Source: Catellatospora citrea (GTDB lineage Bacteria; Actinomycetota; Actinomycetes; Mycobacteriales; Micromonosporaceae). Taken from it: 64,000 nucleotides of DNA. The notes below the pieces were generated by a model that was not told the DNA's origin, made no database searches, and worked only from the letters and a program-made list of their open reading frames with translations. Shown here piece after piece: positions 7,502-16,439 of the stretch; positions within the stretch are counted from its first letter, which is position 1; the number at the start of each line of letters is the position of its first letter. Location of the stretch: positions 186,001 to 250,000 of the forward strand of contig NZ_RAPR01000001.1 of NCBI RefSeq assembly GCF_003610235.1, in the 5' to 3' direction. The position numbers and the translations under genes are program-made.

Positions 7502-8122
7502 GTGGGCCAGTACACGATTCCCACCGTCGTCGAACGGACCTCGCGCGGCGAACGCGCCTACGACATCTACTCCCGGCTGCTGTCGGAGCGGATCATCTTC
7601 CTCGGCACGGAGATCACCGACGACGTCGCCAACGTGATCATCGCGCAGCTGCTGCACCTGCAGTCCGAGAGCGCCGACATGGACATCTCGTTCTACATCA
7701 ACTCACGGGGCGGCTCCTACAGCGCGCTCACCGCGATCTACGACACGATGCAGTACGTGCGCCCGGACGTCGCCACCCTGTGCGTCGGGCAGGCGTCCTC
7801 CGCTGCGGCCGTGCTGCTGGCGGCGGGCACCGCCGGCAAGCGGGCCGTGCTGCGGCACGCCAAGGTGGTGCTGCACCAGCCGTCGACCGAGGAGGGCTCC
7901 TTCGACGTGGCCCAGGGCACCCTGCCGGACCTGGCGATCCGGGCCCGCGACGTGTCGCGGGTGCGAGCCGAGATGGACGACATCCTGAGCCGGCACACCG
8001 GTCACCCCGCGCAGAAGATCCGGCACGACCTCGATCGGCACAAGACCTTCAGCGCCGCCGAGGCGGTCGCGTACGGCCTGGCCGACCAGGTCATCACCAC
8101 CGTGAAGGCGCCGACGGGCTAG
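7502..8122 (+). CDS. clpP: ClpP-family subunit with altered catalytic triad
   Basis: A 206-residue ClpP paralogue with a GTG start four bases after the first clpP. Ser100 ([10 protein letters not shown]) and His125 (VVLHQPS) are in place. In the segment that normally reads DTDRDNF this protein has DLDRHKTF, so the catalytic Asp position is His180. The subunit may be weakly active or active only in mixed rings with its partner, as described for some two-component ClpP systems. Its N-terminus is extended (residues 1-20) compared with the first copy. The TAG stop overlaps the stop of the convergent PopR-like gene. Confidence 0.92.
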   Translation: MGQYTIPTVVERTSRGERAYDIYSRLLSERIIFLGTEITDDVANVIIAQLLHLQSESADMDISFYINSRGGSYSALTAIYDTMQYVRPDVATLCVGQASSAAAVLLAAGTAGKRAVLRHAKVVLHQPSTEEGSFDVAQGTLPDLAIRARDVSRVRAEMDDILSRHTGHPAQKIRHDLDRHKTFSAAEAVAYGLADQVITTVKAPTG

Positions 8123-8502
8123 GCGGCCAGGGCGTAGGCGTCGCCGGCTCGCCGGGTCGGCGGCGCCGCCACCTCGAACCGCCCCACGGCCGTCCGGCGG
8201 ACCGGCACCACCGTGACCGCGCCGTTGCTCGCCGAGATGTGGAAGGCGACGGCGACGAGCAGGTCCGACAGCTCGATGCCCAGCGCCGCGCACAGCGCCG
8301 CGAGCACCTCGGAGGAGATCTCCTTGAGGCCGCGCTCCACCTCGGACAGGTAGGGCATCGAGATCCGCGCTGCCAGCGCGACCTCGGCCAGCGTGCGCCC
8401 CTGCTCAAGGCGCAGGCGCCGCAGTGCTTCGCCCAGCGCCGAGCGCAACAGCACTCGACGCGCAGGCGCCTGGGCGTGTGCCCGCTCCGCTGGATTCCGC
8501 AT
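8119..8502 (-). CDS. PopR/ClgR-like XRE-family regulator with ssrA-like C-terminus
   Basis: A 127-residue regulator with an XRE helix-turn-helix at about residues 24-82 ([30 protein letters not shown]), the closely conserved core of ClgR and PopR, activators of clp genes in actinobacteria. The final residues are GDAYALAA. In Streptomyces, PopR activates clpP3P4 and is itself degraded by ClpP through C-terminal alanines, so a self-limiting loop with the neighbouring clpP pair is likely. The stop codon overlaps the clpP stop tail to tail. The start sits eight bases downstream of a TATAAA box, suggesting a leaderless transcript. Confidence 0.85.
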   Translation of the reverse strand: MRNPAERAHAQAPARRVLLRSALGEALRRLRLEQGRTLAEVALAARISMPYLSEVERGLKEISSEVLAALCAALGIELSDLLVAVAFHISASNGAVTVVPVRRTAVGRFEVAAPPTRRAGDAYALAA

Positions 8503-8508
8503 GGATCG

Positions 8509-8537
8509 TTTATAGCCGGGCCGGCCACGACCTGACA
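8509..8537 (-). promoter_or_regulatory. Candidate leaderless promoter of the PopR-like gene
   Basis: On the complement, TGTCAG (8532-8537) and TATAAA (8509-8514) are 17 bp apart. The ATG (8502) follows the -10 box by only six bases, leaving essentially no leader. No Shine-Dalgarno is present, which fits leaderless initiation. Confidence 0.45.
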
Positions 8538-8632
8538 GCTCAGTTCGCTACCGGCAGAGTCGGCAGCCGGGTGGAGCGCTCCGGGGCCGCCTCGTTCGGC
8601 GGCTGAGCGCCGCACGGCCATATCATGCCGGG

Positions 8633-9316
8633 ATGCGGCCGTTCCCCCGTGTCACCGCGATCGTCTTCCTGCTGACCGCAGTCCCGAGCCTGCTGCAGTT
8701 CGCCCATCCGTCACTGCTGACCAGCCTGCGACGCGATCCTGCGCTCATCGCCGACGGTCAGCTCTGGCGGCTGGTCACGTCCTCGCTCGTCCAGGACAGC
8801 GGTGTCCCCGGCACCGTCAGCAACCTGGGCTTCCTACTGGTGCTCGGATGGCTGGCGGAGCGTGCCGTCGGCCCCGGCCGTTGGCTGCTGTTCTTCCTCG
8901 GCGGTGTCGCCCTGGGCCAGGTCGGCGGGCTGCTGTTCGACACTGTCGGCGCCGGCAGCTCGATCGGGCTGTGCGGCTTGGTCGGCGGCACCGCGGTCGC
9001 GGCGTGGCACGGCCGCAATCCGCTGCCCGCAGCGATCGGCGCCGCGTACGCGCTCGCCGTCGCCGCGTCGGCCGTGGACGTTCTGTGGTCCTTCGTGGCA
9101 GCCGCCGTCCTGGCGGGATTGCTCATCAGCCAGCGCGGCCGCCTGCCCCGCTGGACATACTGCCTGGTGGCCCTGACGGTGGGCATCGGTCTGACAGCGG
9201 TCGCCGACCTGCACGGCACTGCCCTGCTGGGCGGAATGGCCTCCGGCAGCCTCGCCTACCGCTCCCGCATGCGGGCATCGCCGCAGGTGCGCGCCGACGC
9301 ACCCGATGCGGTCTGA
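8633..9316 (+). CDS. Rhomboid-like integral membrane protein
   Basis: A 227-residue protein with about six hydrophobic segments and the rhomboid order of features: WRLVTSSLVQ in the first loop, a region GAGSSIGLCGLVGG where the GxSG serine would lie, and DLHGTALLGGMASG near the end, matching the helix that carries the catalytic His. The GxSG motif is not canonical, so proteolytic activity is uncertain; it may be a pseudoprotease. The start is an ATG at 8633 with no strong ribosome binding site. It stands alone between the PopR-like gene and a leftward membrane protein. Confidence 0.65.
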   Translation: MRPFPRVTAIVFLLTAVPSLLQFAHPSLLTSLRRDPALIADGQLWRLVTSSLVQDSGVPGTVSNLGFLLVLGWLAERAVGPGRWLLFFLGGVALGQVGGLLFDTVGAGSSIGLCGLVGGTAVAAWHGRNPLPAAIGAAYALAVAASAVDVLWSFVAAAVLAGLLISQRGRLPRWTYCLVALTVGIGLTAVADLHGTALLGGMASGSLAYRSRMRASPQVRADAPDAV

Positions 9317-9417
9317 CCGCCGCGCTGCTGGAGGTCGCCGAGCTGCAGGCCGGTGAAGGGTGCCGGCTTGGGTGGGCCCGCGACGGCGTGGGCGGTTCGA
9401 TGCGCTCGGCGGCGTTC

Positions 9418-10122
9418 CTACGTCGTGGGCTCGACGACCATCTCGTTGATCGCGGGTGGGTACGCGAGAGTCTGATCGTGTCTGTCCGCCCGATTGGTGC
9501 GGAACCGAGCGCGCAGCACGTGGACGCCGAGCACCATGATCAGCAGCACGAAACAGGCCAACTCGATGACCGGGTCGACCATCCGCACCGCATCGGTATA
9601 GGTCGGCGGATGGTTGTGGCTGACAAAACCGGGGACCGTCGGCAGGAACCACGAGATCGAAAGAAAGATCAGCAGCGCACTGCCCGCCGAGGCGATCAGC
9701 GCGAGCCGCAGGGAACTCTCGCGGCCGCTGCGGTGGGACAGCGCCGCCACGACGATGCCGACTCCGGCGACGACACACAGAGCTGCCGCGTTGCCAGTGG
9801 CGGTCGACGGGGCAGCGAGCGCGAGCACCGTCCACATTGCGGTCGCGGTGACCGCCGCCAGTGCAGCCGGCGCCGCCGCCCGAAGTGCGCCCGTCGACCT
9901 GCGATCGGTGGCCCAGAGGACAGCGGCGAGCTGCAGGACGACCAGCACAGCGCAGACGACCTGGGCGAGCGGCCGGTTGGTCCGGGTCGCGATGGCCGTC
10001 GTCTCGGCGGCAAGGACGGCGAGCCCGGCAACACGGGCGGACATGCGCGTGGTCACGGCCAACCATAACCCCGCAGTCGGTGAACGCAATGGCCGAGCGT
10101 CCACCACGGTCCGGCCCGTCAC
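9418..10122 (-). CDS. Membrane protein of unknown function
   Basis: A 234-residue protein with about six hydrophobic segments (for example VVCAVLVVLQLAAVLWA and SALLIFLSISWFLPTVP) and a short polar C-terminus. I recognise no family. The GTG start at 10122 overlaps the stop of the PPOX gene (GTGA), suggesting coupled translation. An internal GTG (10056) or ATG (10044), closer to the first membrane helix, is also possible because the first 25 residues are polar and atypical. Confidence 0.55.
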   Translation of the reverse strand: MTGRTVVDARPLRSPTAGLWLAVTTRMSARVAGLAVLAAETTAIATRTNRPLAQVVCAVLVVLQLAAVLWATDRRSTGALRAAAPAALAAVTATAMWTVLALAAPSTATGNAAALCVVAGVGIVVAALSHRSGRESSLRLALIASAGSALLIFLSISWFLPTVPGFVSHNHPPTYTDAVRMVDPVIELACFVLLIMVLGVHVLRARFRTNRADRHDQTLAYPPAINEMVVEPTT

Positions 10123-10778
10123 TCGTACCGGTACTTCAGCGAATCCGCCTCCGCCTGCTCGATGTCAGCGATCGTCAGCTCCGGCATCCGCAGCTGGGCC
10201 AGCGTCACCTCGGCCGACGTCGGCTGGGCGTCCGCCGGCAGCCACTGCTCCGGCTGCCAGGCCCCGCTGCGCAGCAGCGACTTGGGACAGTGCGGGTAGA
10301 CCTCCTCGATCCCCAGCACCAGCGCACTGGCCGGCGGCTTGCCCACGGCGGTCAGCTGCGACAGCAGCTCGGGGCGCGTGGAGACGCAGGCCCGGCCGTT
10401 GACCCTGAGCGTCGTGGTGCGCCCCGGGATGATGAACAGCAGCCCCGCCCGCCCGGTGGCGATGATGTTCTGCAGCGTGTCCAGACGCTTGTTGCCGGTC
10501 GCATCCGGGATCGCCACCGTTCGCGCGTCCAGGACGGCGACGAACCCGGCGGGACCGCCGCGCGGGGAGACGTCACAGTTGCCGTCGGCGTCCACGCTGG
10601 CGACCAGGACCAGCGACGAGCAGCCGATCAACCGCCGGGTCTCGTCGGTGAGTTCGGTCATCTGCTTGCGCACGGCCGCGTCGCTGGGGAGTTCGTAGGT
10701 CCGGCGCAGCGCCTCGTGGTCGGGCACGGCGTCGAGGCGCAGCGAGTCGAAGGCACTGGCGGCAACGATGGGCGTCAT
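10119..10778 (-). CDS. FMN-dependent PPOX-type flavoprotein (MSMEG_1061-like)
   Basis: A 219-residue member of the pyridoxamine 5'-phosphate oxidase-like split-barrel family. Typical features are SSLVLVASVDADGNCDVSPRGGPAGF, DATGNKRLDTLQNI and GRAGLLFIIPGRTTTLRVNG (each part of one FMN-binding barrel), and EVYPHCPKSLLRSGAW near the end. Such proteins bind FMN or F420 and reduce or oxidise small molecules; the substrate is unknown. The ATG at 10778 is chosen because the 63 upstream in-frame residues are low complexity and would overlap the promoter of the divergent hydrolase. It overlaps the downstream membrane protein by four bases. Confidence 0.85.
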   Translation of the reverse strand: MTPIVAASAFDSLRLDAVPDHEALRRTYELPSDAAVRKQMTELTDETRRLIGCSSLVLVASVDADGNCDVSPRGGPAGFVAVLDARTVAIPDATGNKRLDTLQNIIATGRAGLLFIIPGRTTTLRVNGRACVSTRPELLSQLTAVGKPPASALVLGIEEVYPHCPKSLLRSGAWQPEQWLPADAQPTSAEVTLAQLRMPELTIADIEQAEADSLKYRYE

Positions 10779-10860
10779 GCCGCCGACCCTAACGGGCCGA
10801 ACCCGGCTCCGCAGCGGTCGCGGCGCACCGCGAGCGGGGCAGGCGGTAGCGTGCTGCCGT

Positions 10861-11397
10861 ATGCAGCCAAACGCGATCATCTTCCACGGCACGGGCGGGA
10901 GTCCGGAGATTCTCTGGTTTCCGTGGCTGGGCGCGCGTCTCGGTGAACGCGGGTACGCCGTCGACATCCCGCACTATCCCGGGATGAACGCCGAGCCGGT
11001 CGCCACCTTGTTGCCGAAGGTGCTGGCCGGCCACCGATTCGATGAGCGCACTGTGCTCGTCGGGCATTCCGGCGGTGCCGCGTTCCTGCTGGCTCTGCTG
11101 GAACACCTCGACGTCACCGTCGCGCAGGCGATCCTCGTGGCCGGCTACTCGACGCGGCCCAACGATTCAGACGAGCCGGTGCTGCAGGACGCGTACGACT
11201 GGGCCGCGATCAGGGCTCACGTCCGCGACATCTACTTCGTCAACTCCACCCGCGATCCGTACGGGTGCGACGCCGCGCAGGGCCGCGCCATGTTCGAGCG
11301 CCTCGGCGGCACGCAGATCATCCGCGACGACGGACACTTCGGCGACTACAACCAGCAGTACGACACCTTCGAACTGCTGGACCGGCTCATCGACTGA
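10861..11397 (+). CDS. RBBP9/YdeN-type serine hydrolase
   Basis: A 178-residue small alpha/beta hydrolase. It begins MQPNAIIFHGTGGSPEILWFPWL, has the nucleophile elbow GHSGGAAF (Ser about 65), and ends with DDGHFGDYNQ, where the catalytic His lies. The size and the WFPWL motif fit the RBBP9/YdeN group, whose physiological substrates are mostly unknown. The ATG at 10861 is used because the upstream in-frame 31 residues lie in the divergent promoter region and are basic and unlike the family. Confidence 0.82.
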   Translation: MQPNAIIFHGTGGSPEILWFPWLGARLGERGYAVDIPHYPGMNAEPVATLLPKVLAGHRFDERTVLVGHSGGAAFLLALLEHLDVTVAQAILVAGYSTRPNDSDEPVLQDAYDWAAIRAHVRDIYFVNSTRDPYGCDAAQGRAMFERLGGTQIIRDDGHFGDYNQQYDTFELLDRLID

Positions 11398-11506
11398 GGT
11401 GGCCTGAGAGCTGCTTAGCACGGCTAATGTCGTAATCACGGCGGTATGAACCATACGAGTGGGATGATGACCTGCATGCGCCGGCGCTGAGCAGGAGATC
11501 CCGACC

Positions 11507-12721
11507 ATGACCGAGCCCAGCCTCTACGACCAGATCCTCGACTTCGCCAACCGCGCCCACCCGTGGCCGCTGTACGAGAAGCTGCGCTCCCAGCCGGTGT
11601 GGCAGGAGGCCGACGGCACCTTCGTCGTCAGCACGTACCGCGAGATCTACGCGCTCATGCACGACCCGCGGCTGAGCTCGGACCTGACAAACCTGCTGCC
11701 CCAGTTCGCCGACGTCATGCCGCACGACGACGGACCGCGCAGCTTCATCGTCACCGACCCGCCGCGCCATGACGTGCTGCGCCGCCTCGCGATGCGCCAG
11801 TTCGGCCCGCCGCACCAGCCAGATCGCATCGACAAGCTCACCCCGAGGCTGACCGAGATCGTCACCAAGCTGATCGACAAGATCTCCGACAACCAGGAGG
11901 TCGACCTCGTCGACGAGGTGGCCTACCCGTTCCCGGTCGCCGTCATCTGCCACCTGCTCGGCGTCCCGCCCGAGGACGAGCCGAAGTTCAGCGCCTGGGT
12001 CGACCCGATCGTCAACGCGCTCACCCGGCCCACACCCGAGCAGGTGCAGGCGCGCAACGACGCACGGCAGCACATGATCGACTACATGTCCGAACTCGCC
12101 CAGCGCCGCCGCACCGAACCCGGCGACGACATGATCTCCGGCTACGTCACCGACGACAGCCCCGACGGTCGCCTGGAGGACGGCGATCTGCTCGCCACCC
12201 TGATGCTGCTGCTGATCGCCGGGCACGAGACCACCGTCAACCTCATCACCAACGGCTGGCTGACCCTGCAACGCCACCCCGAGGTGCTGCAGCGGCTGCG
12301 CACCGAACCCCATTTCGCCATCCGCCTGGTCGAGGAGCTGCTGCGATACGAACCGTCCGTGCACATCCTGCCGTTCCGGACCGCGGTGTCCGACATCGAG
12401 CTCGGCGACGCCACCATCCGCAAGGGCCATCCGATCGCCGTGATGCTCGCATCGGGCAACCGTGACCCCGAGTGCATCCCACACGCCGACCGCTTCGACC
12501 CCGACCGCGCCGACAACATCCACCTGTCGTTCGCCGGGGGCGTCCACTACTGCTTCGGCGCGCCCCTGGCCCGCCTGGAGGCACAGATCGCGCTTACCCA
12601 GCTCGCCAAACGGCTGCGGAACCCGCGCCTGGTCGCCGATCCGCCGCCCTACCGCCCGAGCCCGGTCCTGCGCGGACCGATTCACCTGCAGATCGCCTAC
12701 GACAGCGTCGACCCGGCTTGA
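11507..12721 (+). CDS. Cytochrome P450
   Basis: A 404-residue soluble bacterial P450. The I-helix AGHETTVN, the K-helix ExxR in EELLRYEPS, and the haem-ligand loop FAGGVHYCFGAPLAR are intact, so it should be an active monooxygenase. ATG at 11507 follows a GGAG motif. It has no adjacent redox partner. It is a clear paralogue of the P450 at 39935-41164: both open with a DFANRA segment, share EADGTFVVSTYRE, the same haem loop ending, and PPPYRPSPVLRGPIHL near the C-terminus. The paralogue's fused ferredoxin-reductase could serve both. Confidence 0.95.
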   Translation: MTEPSLYDQILDFANRAHPWPLYEKLRSQPVWQEADGTFVVSTYREIYALMHDPRLSSDLTNLLPQFADVMPHDDGPRSFIVTDPPRHDVLRRLAMRQFGPPHQPDRIDKLTPRLTEIVTKLIDKISDNQEVDLVDEVAYPFPVAVICHLLGVPPEDEPKFSAWVDPIVNALTRPTPEQVQARNDARQHMIDYMSELAQRRRTEPGDDMISGYVTDDSPDGRLEDGDLLATLMLLLIAGHETTVNLITNGWLTLQRHPEVLQRLRTEPHFAIRLVEELLRYEPSVHILPFRTAVSDIELGDATIRKGHPIAVMLASGNRDPECIPHADRFDPDRADNIHLSFAGGVHYCFGAPLARLEAQIALTQLAKRLRNPRLVADPPPYRPSPVLRGPIHLQIAYDSVDPA

Positions 12722-12813
12722 TGCCGGACCAGGACGATGATCGCCGGCAGCGGCACGAAGCCGACGGCGCCGACCGGGATGAACGTCGTTGACCGTATCG
12801 CTTCGAGGCGGGC

Positions 12814-13491
12814 TCAGGCGGTCGGCTCTGCCGGCAGGAGTCCGCGCAGGACCACCTCCGCCAGCGAGTCGGTGGCCCGCTGCCACTCCGCGGCCGACTG
12901 GTCCGGCGCGCGTCCCAGCCGCCGGGCCAGGCCGCCCTGGGTGAGGGCCAGCGCGGGCCCGCTGAGCGCCGTGAACAGGATGTCCATCGATATTCTCGGC
13001 ATGCGCCCGGCGTCCATCAGCCGTTGTGCGATCGGCTCGACCCGCTCCAGCATCGCGGTCGTGTACTTGTCGAAGATGTAGTCGAGGCGGTCGGAGTCGA
13101 GCACGAACTCCGCGGCCAGGATCCGGTTCATCTGCGGGGCGTTGGCGGCGACGGAGTAGAAGGCCTTGATGACCGCTTCGAGTTTCTCGTAGTCGTCGGA
13201 GCCCAGCTCAAAGGCGAGGGAGAACCGGCTCTGCATCGCGCCCATGGCGTGGTCGACCACCGCTCGCCAGAAGTTGTTCTTCGAGCCGAAGCGGTCGTTG
13301 ATGAAGTTGTGGTTGACCCCGAGGCGCTTGGCGAGCTCGCGCACGGAGGCTCCCTCGTAGCCCAGTTCCGAGAACGCTTCGAGCCCGCGCCGGAGGATCT
13401 CGGCGTCGGTGAGGTCGACATGCGTGGCCCGGCTCGCACCGGGCCGCGGCGGCACCGGATCCGGCTGACTTCCGACCATCTCCGGTCCCAC
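12814..13491 (-). CDS. TetR-family transcriptional regulator
   Basis: A 225-residue regulator. The helix-turn-helix spans about residues 28-75 (AEILRRGLEAFSELGYEGAS, then VRELAKRLGVNHNFINDRFGSK). The rest is a helical effector domain. The GTG start has AGGAA about six bases upstream; an in-frame ATG four codons later is possible. It is divergent from a cupin gene with two closely similar palindromes in the shared promoter region, and is the obvious candidate to bind them. The P450 upstream at 11507-12721 is convergent with it. Confidence 0.88.
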   Translation of the reverse strand: MGPEMVGSQPDPVPPRPGASRATHVDLTDAEILRRGLEAFSELGYEGASVRELAKRLGVNHNFINDRFGSKNNFWRAVVDHAMGAMQSRFSLAFELGSDDYEKLEAVIKAFYSVAANAPQMNRILAAEFVLDSDRLDYIFDKYTTAMLERVEPIAQRLMDAGRMPRISMDILFTALSGPALALTQGGLARRLGRAPDQSAAEWQRATDSLAEVVLRGLLPAEPTA

Positions 13492-13640
13492 CCCATTCCT
13501 CGCCCCGCGCTGAGATTGACCAGCTTACGGGAGCCCCCGAGCGGGCCGGCGCACACGGCCGCAGCGCCTGCGTCCCACGGTACGGACGGGTAGCTCCGTC
13601 ACCTGACCCGTGCTGACGGAGCCCTCGCCGCGTCTGTAAT

Positions 13641-13673
13641 CTGACAGCTGTCAGACGACCTGACACCTGTCAG
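13641..13673. promoter_or_regulatory. Paired palindromic operators before the cupin gene
   Basis: CTGACAGCTGTCAG (13641-13654) is a perfect palindrome. CTGACACCTGTCAG (13660-13673) repeats it with one mismatch pair, starting 19 bp later, nearly two helical turns. Together they form a typical double site for a TetR dimer pair. They lie 64 bp before the cupin start and 150 bp before the TetR start. Confidence 0.6.
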
Positions 13674-13736
13674 AAGGCGTCGGGCAGGCCCGCACCCGGG
13701 CACCGCTCGGCCCGTTACTGCGTGACGGAGGATCCC

Positions 13737-14264
13737 GTGAGCATCTCCCTTCCAGAAATCGACACCGACGACCCGCGCTGGACCAAACGCGGCGTCATCT
13801 ACGTCCCCGCCGGTGAGGGCATCACCAAGTGGATCGCCGGTGACGTCTACTCGGTCAAGGTCCACGCGAACAACACCGACGGCAGGCTCGGATTCATCGA
13901 AGCCTCCGTGCCGCCCGGCGCGGGCCCGGTCGCCCACGTGCACAACAACGCCAGCGAAGCCTTCTACGTGCTCGACGGCGAGCTCGAATTCCTCAACGGC
14001 GACGAGAAGATCACCGCCCGCTCGGGAGACTTCCTCTACGTCCCGCCGGGGGTCCGCCACCGGTTCAAGAACAAGAGCTTCCACACCACGAAGCTGCTGT
14101 TCCTGTTCACCCCGGGCGGTCTGGAGGAGACCTTCATCCAGGCCGGCGACGACCCCGTCCCGGGCGTGCCCGCGCCGCTGTGGGACGCGGCACGTTTCGC
14201 GAAGGCCGGCGAGGTCGCCAACCGGCTCGGCGGTGACACCGACTTCCTCCCGGAAGCCGAGTGA
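13737..14264 (+). CDS. Cupin-domain protein
   Basis: A 175-residue single-domain cupin. Motif 1 is visible as PVAHVHNNASEAFYVLDGELEF (two His and one Glu as metal ligands) and motif 2 as GDFLYVPPGVRHRFKN. It may be a quercetinase-like dioxygenase or a non-enzymatic sugar- or ligand-binding cupin. The GTG at 13737 has GGAGG five bases upstream, preferred over the GTG at 13722. The double palindrome upstream suggests control by the neighbouring TetR protein. A strong hairpin follows the stop. Confidence 0.87.
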   Translation: MSISLPEIDTDDPRWTKRGVIYVPAGEGITKWIAGDVYSVKVHANNTDGRLGFIEASVPPGAGPVAHVHNNASEAFYVLDGELEFLNGDEKITARSGDFLYVPPGVRHRFKNKSFHTTKLLFLFTPGGLEETFIQAGDDPVPGVPAPLWDAARFAKAGEVANRLGGDTDFLPEAE

Positions 14265-14288
14265 CGGATCTGCCCTGACCCGTCTTCG

Positions 14289-14316
14289 CCGAAGCCGTGC
14301 CGGACCGCGGCTTCGG
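14289..14316 (+). terminator. Hairpin after the cupin gene
   Basis: Arms CCGAAGCC (14289-14296) and GGCTTCGG (14309-14316) pair perfectly, extended inward by a G-C pair. There is no U-tract, which is usual for terminators in high-GC actinobacteria. It separates the cupin gene from the multicopper oxidase. Confidence 0.6.
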
Positions 14317-14487
14317 TAATCCCTCCACCAGCAATTACGCACCCGCAGCGCGGCGCAGCCGCCGCGCCGCCACACGCGCCTGCGCGCTTCGCGGGCGCGG
14401 ATCCCCTCGTGTGCTGCCCGCGGAAGCCGTCCCCGGCCTTCCGCCGACCGGTATGCACTCATCCCACCACAATGGAGCAGAATCCCC

Positions 14488-16434
14488 ATGTCCCACATCA
14501 ACAGGCGTTCCGTGCTCGGCCTGGCCGGTGCCGGAGCGGCCGTCGTCGTGGCCGGTGCCGGCATCCTCGGCGCGACCGACCTCCTCCAGGGGCAGGCGCA
14601 CGCCGCCGAAGGGCTCAACGGTGTCGACGAGCCGAAGTTCACCGAGCTGACGCCGTTCGAGGACCCGCTGAAGGTGCCGCCGACACTGCGGCCCCAGGGA
14701 ACCGTGAACATCGACCTGGTCGAGTCGTACCAGCGGTTGCACTCCCAACTGCCGCCGACCAGGCTGTGGACCTACCAGGGCCACTTCCCCGGCCCGACCA
14801 TCGAGGCCCACGGCGGCGAGCGGTTCCGGGTCGCGTGGCGCAACAAGCTCAAGGGCGCCATTCCCGTCAAGGCGGTGTGGGTTCGCCCCGACGGCCCCGG
14901 GCCTGGGCTGCTGCCGTACAACCGCCCGGGATCCGAGGGCGGGCTGGCCCGCCCGGAGGTCGACCGGCTCACCGCGTGGACGAGCGTCCACCTGCACGGC
15001 GGCCACCAGAACGCGCTCGACGACGGGGCGGCCGACCACGCCGTCAGCCCCGGCGACACGCAGTTGGCCGAGTACGCCAACGACCAGGCCGCCGCGCACC
15101 TGTTCTACCACGACCACGCCATGGCAGTGACCTCACTGAACGTGGCGGCGGGCCTGGTCGGCAACTACCTGGTGCGCGATCCGCGGGAGGACCGGCTCGA
15201 CCTGCCCGGCGGCAAGTACGAGATCCCGCTGACGATCCAGGACGTCAACTTCGACACCGACCGGCAGGGACATCTCAACGGCCGGATCCTGGCCAAGCGG
15301 ATCATCGGCCACCACGTGCAGCCGACCCCGGCCGCGATGCCGCCCGCACTGGCCGGTCTCGGCCCCTACACCATGGTCAACGGCGTGGTGTGGCCGTACC
15401 TGGAGGTGGAGGCCCGCGCCTACCGGTTCCGGATGGTCAACGTCGCCAACGCCCGGATCTACCGGCTGGTCGTCGTCGACGAGCAGACCGGCGCGGTCGT
15501 CCGCAACGCCATGCAGCTCATCGGCACCGACCTGGGCCTGCTCGGCAAACCGCAGACGATCGACGAGGCGCTGTCGCTGTCGCCCGCCGAACGCGCCGAC
15601 ATCGTGATCGACTTCGCGGCGTTCCCGGGCCGGCAGCTCAAACTCGTCAACACCATCCCCGGCCAGACGCCCGGCGCGCCACTGCCCGACTTCCTCATCC
15701 CGTACCCGCAGGTCATGCAGTTCCGCGTCGGCCGCAAGCGGCACGCGCCCCAATCGCTGCCCGCGACGCTGTCGCCCGCCTTCCGCAAGGTCACCGCCGC
15801 CGACCTGCCCGCCGGCACCGCCGAGCGCTTCGTCGTCCTGAGCCTGGACAAGGCCGGCGAGATGCCGCAGATCTGGGAGATGCAGCAGGTCCCCGCCGAC
15901 ACGCCTCCCGGCGAAGGCATCGTGACGGTCCAGCTGCCCGACGGGCTGAAGACCCTGCGCCGCACCGGCACGGTGTTCGAGGACACCACCACCTTCTTCG
16001 CGGCGTCGGGCACCTGGGAGAAGTGGCACTTCATCAGCGCCGCACCGGCCGGGGTGCCGATCTACCACCCGATGCACGTCCACCTGATGGACTTCCAGGT
16101 GATCGACCGGCGCGCGGTCGACGCGAGCGGCATGAACTTCGCCGCGGCCCGCACCGAGCGGCCCCTGACCCTGGGCGCGCCCGTGCCGGTCGCCGCCGAG
16201 GAGTCCGGCTGGAAGGACACCATCACCGTCCACGCCAACACCATCGTCACGGTCGCCGGGAAACTCGCCCGGCAGAGCGGCCGGGTCATGTACCACTGCC
16301 ACATCTTCGACCACGAGGACGAGGGCATGATGCGGCCGTTCGTGGTCATGCCGCCCGCGGTCCACCAGATCCACGGCATGGTCATGGCGATGAACGGGGC
16401 CATGGGCGCGCACCACGCGAGCACGCACCACTGA
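14488..16434 (+). CDS. Tat-exported multicopper oxidase, phenoxazinone synthase-like
   Basis: A 648-residue multicopper oxidase. The N-terminus MSHINRRSVLGLAGAGAAVVV is a twin-arginine signal, ending near QAHAAEG (about residue 40). The copper ligands are complete: HLHGGH (168-173), YHDHAM (207-212), HPMHVHLMDF (about 528) and the His-Cys-His motif YHCHIFDHEDEGMM (about 602). Length and motif context match phenoxazinone synthase/CotA/bilirubin oxidase types, which oxidise phenolics or o-aminophenols with O2. The His/Met-rich tail (IHGMVMAMNGAMGAHHASTHH) may help bind copper. A PepSY membrane protein follows after a strong terminator-like hairpin. Confidence 0.92.
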   Translation: MSHINRRSVLGLAGAGAAVVVAGAGILGATDLLQGQAHAAEGLNGVDEPKFTELTPFEDPLKVPPTLRPQGTVNIDLVESYQRLHSQLPPTRLWTYQGHFPGPTIEAHGGERFRVAWRNKLKGAIPVKAVWVRPDGPGPGLLPYNRPGSEGGLARPEVDRLTAWTSVHLHGGHQNALDDGAADHAVSPGDTQLAEYANDQAAAHLFYHDHAMAVTSLNVAAGLVGNYLVRDPREDRLDLPGGKYEIPLTIQDVNFDTDRQGHLNGRILAKRIIGHHVQPTPAAMPPALAGLGPYTMVNGVVWPYLEVEARAYRFRMVNVANARIYRLVVVDEQTGAVVRNAMQLIGTDLGLLGKPQTIDEALSLSPAERADIVIDFAAFPGRQLKLVNTIPGQTPGAPLPDFLIPYPQVMQFRVGRKRHAPQSLPATLSPAFRKVTAADLPAGTAERFVVLSLDKAGEMPQIWEMQQVPADTPPGEGIVTVQLPDGLKTLRRTGTVFEDTTTFFAASGTWEKWHFISAAPAGVPIYHPMHVHLMDFQVIDRRAVDASGMNFAAARTERPLTLGAPVPVAAEESGWKDTITVHANTIVTVAGKLARQSGRVMYHCHIFDHEDEGMMRPFVVMPPAVHQIHGMVMAMNGAMGAHHASTHH

Positions 16435-16439
16435 CCCCC

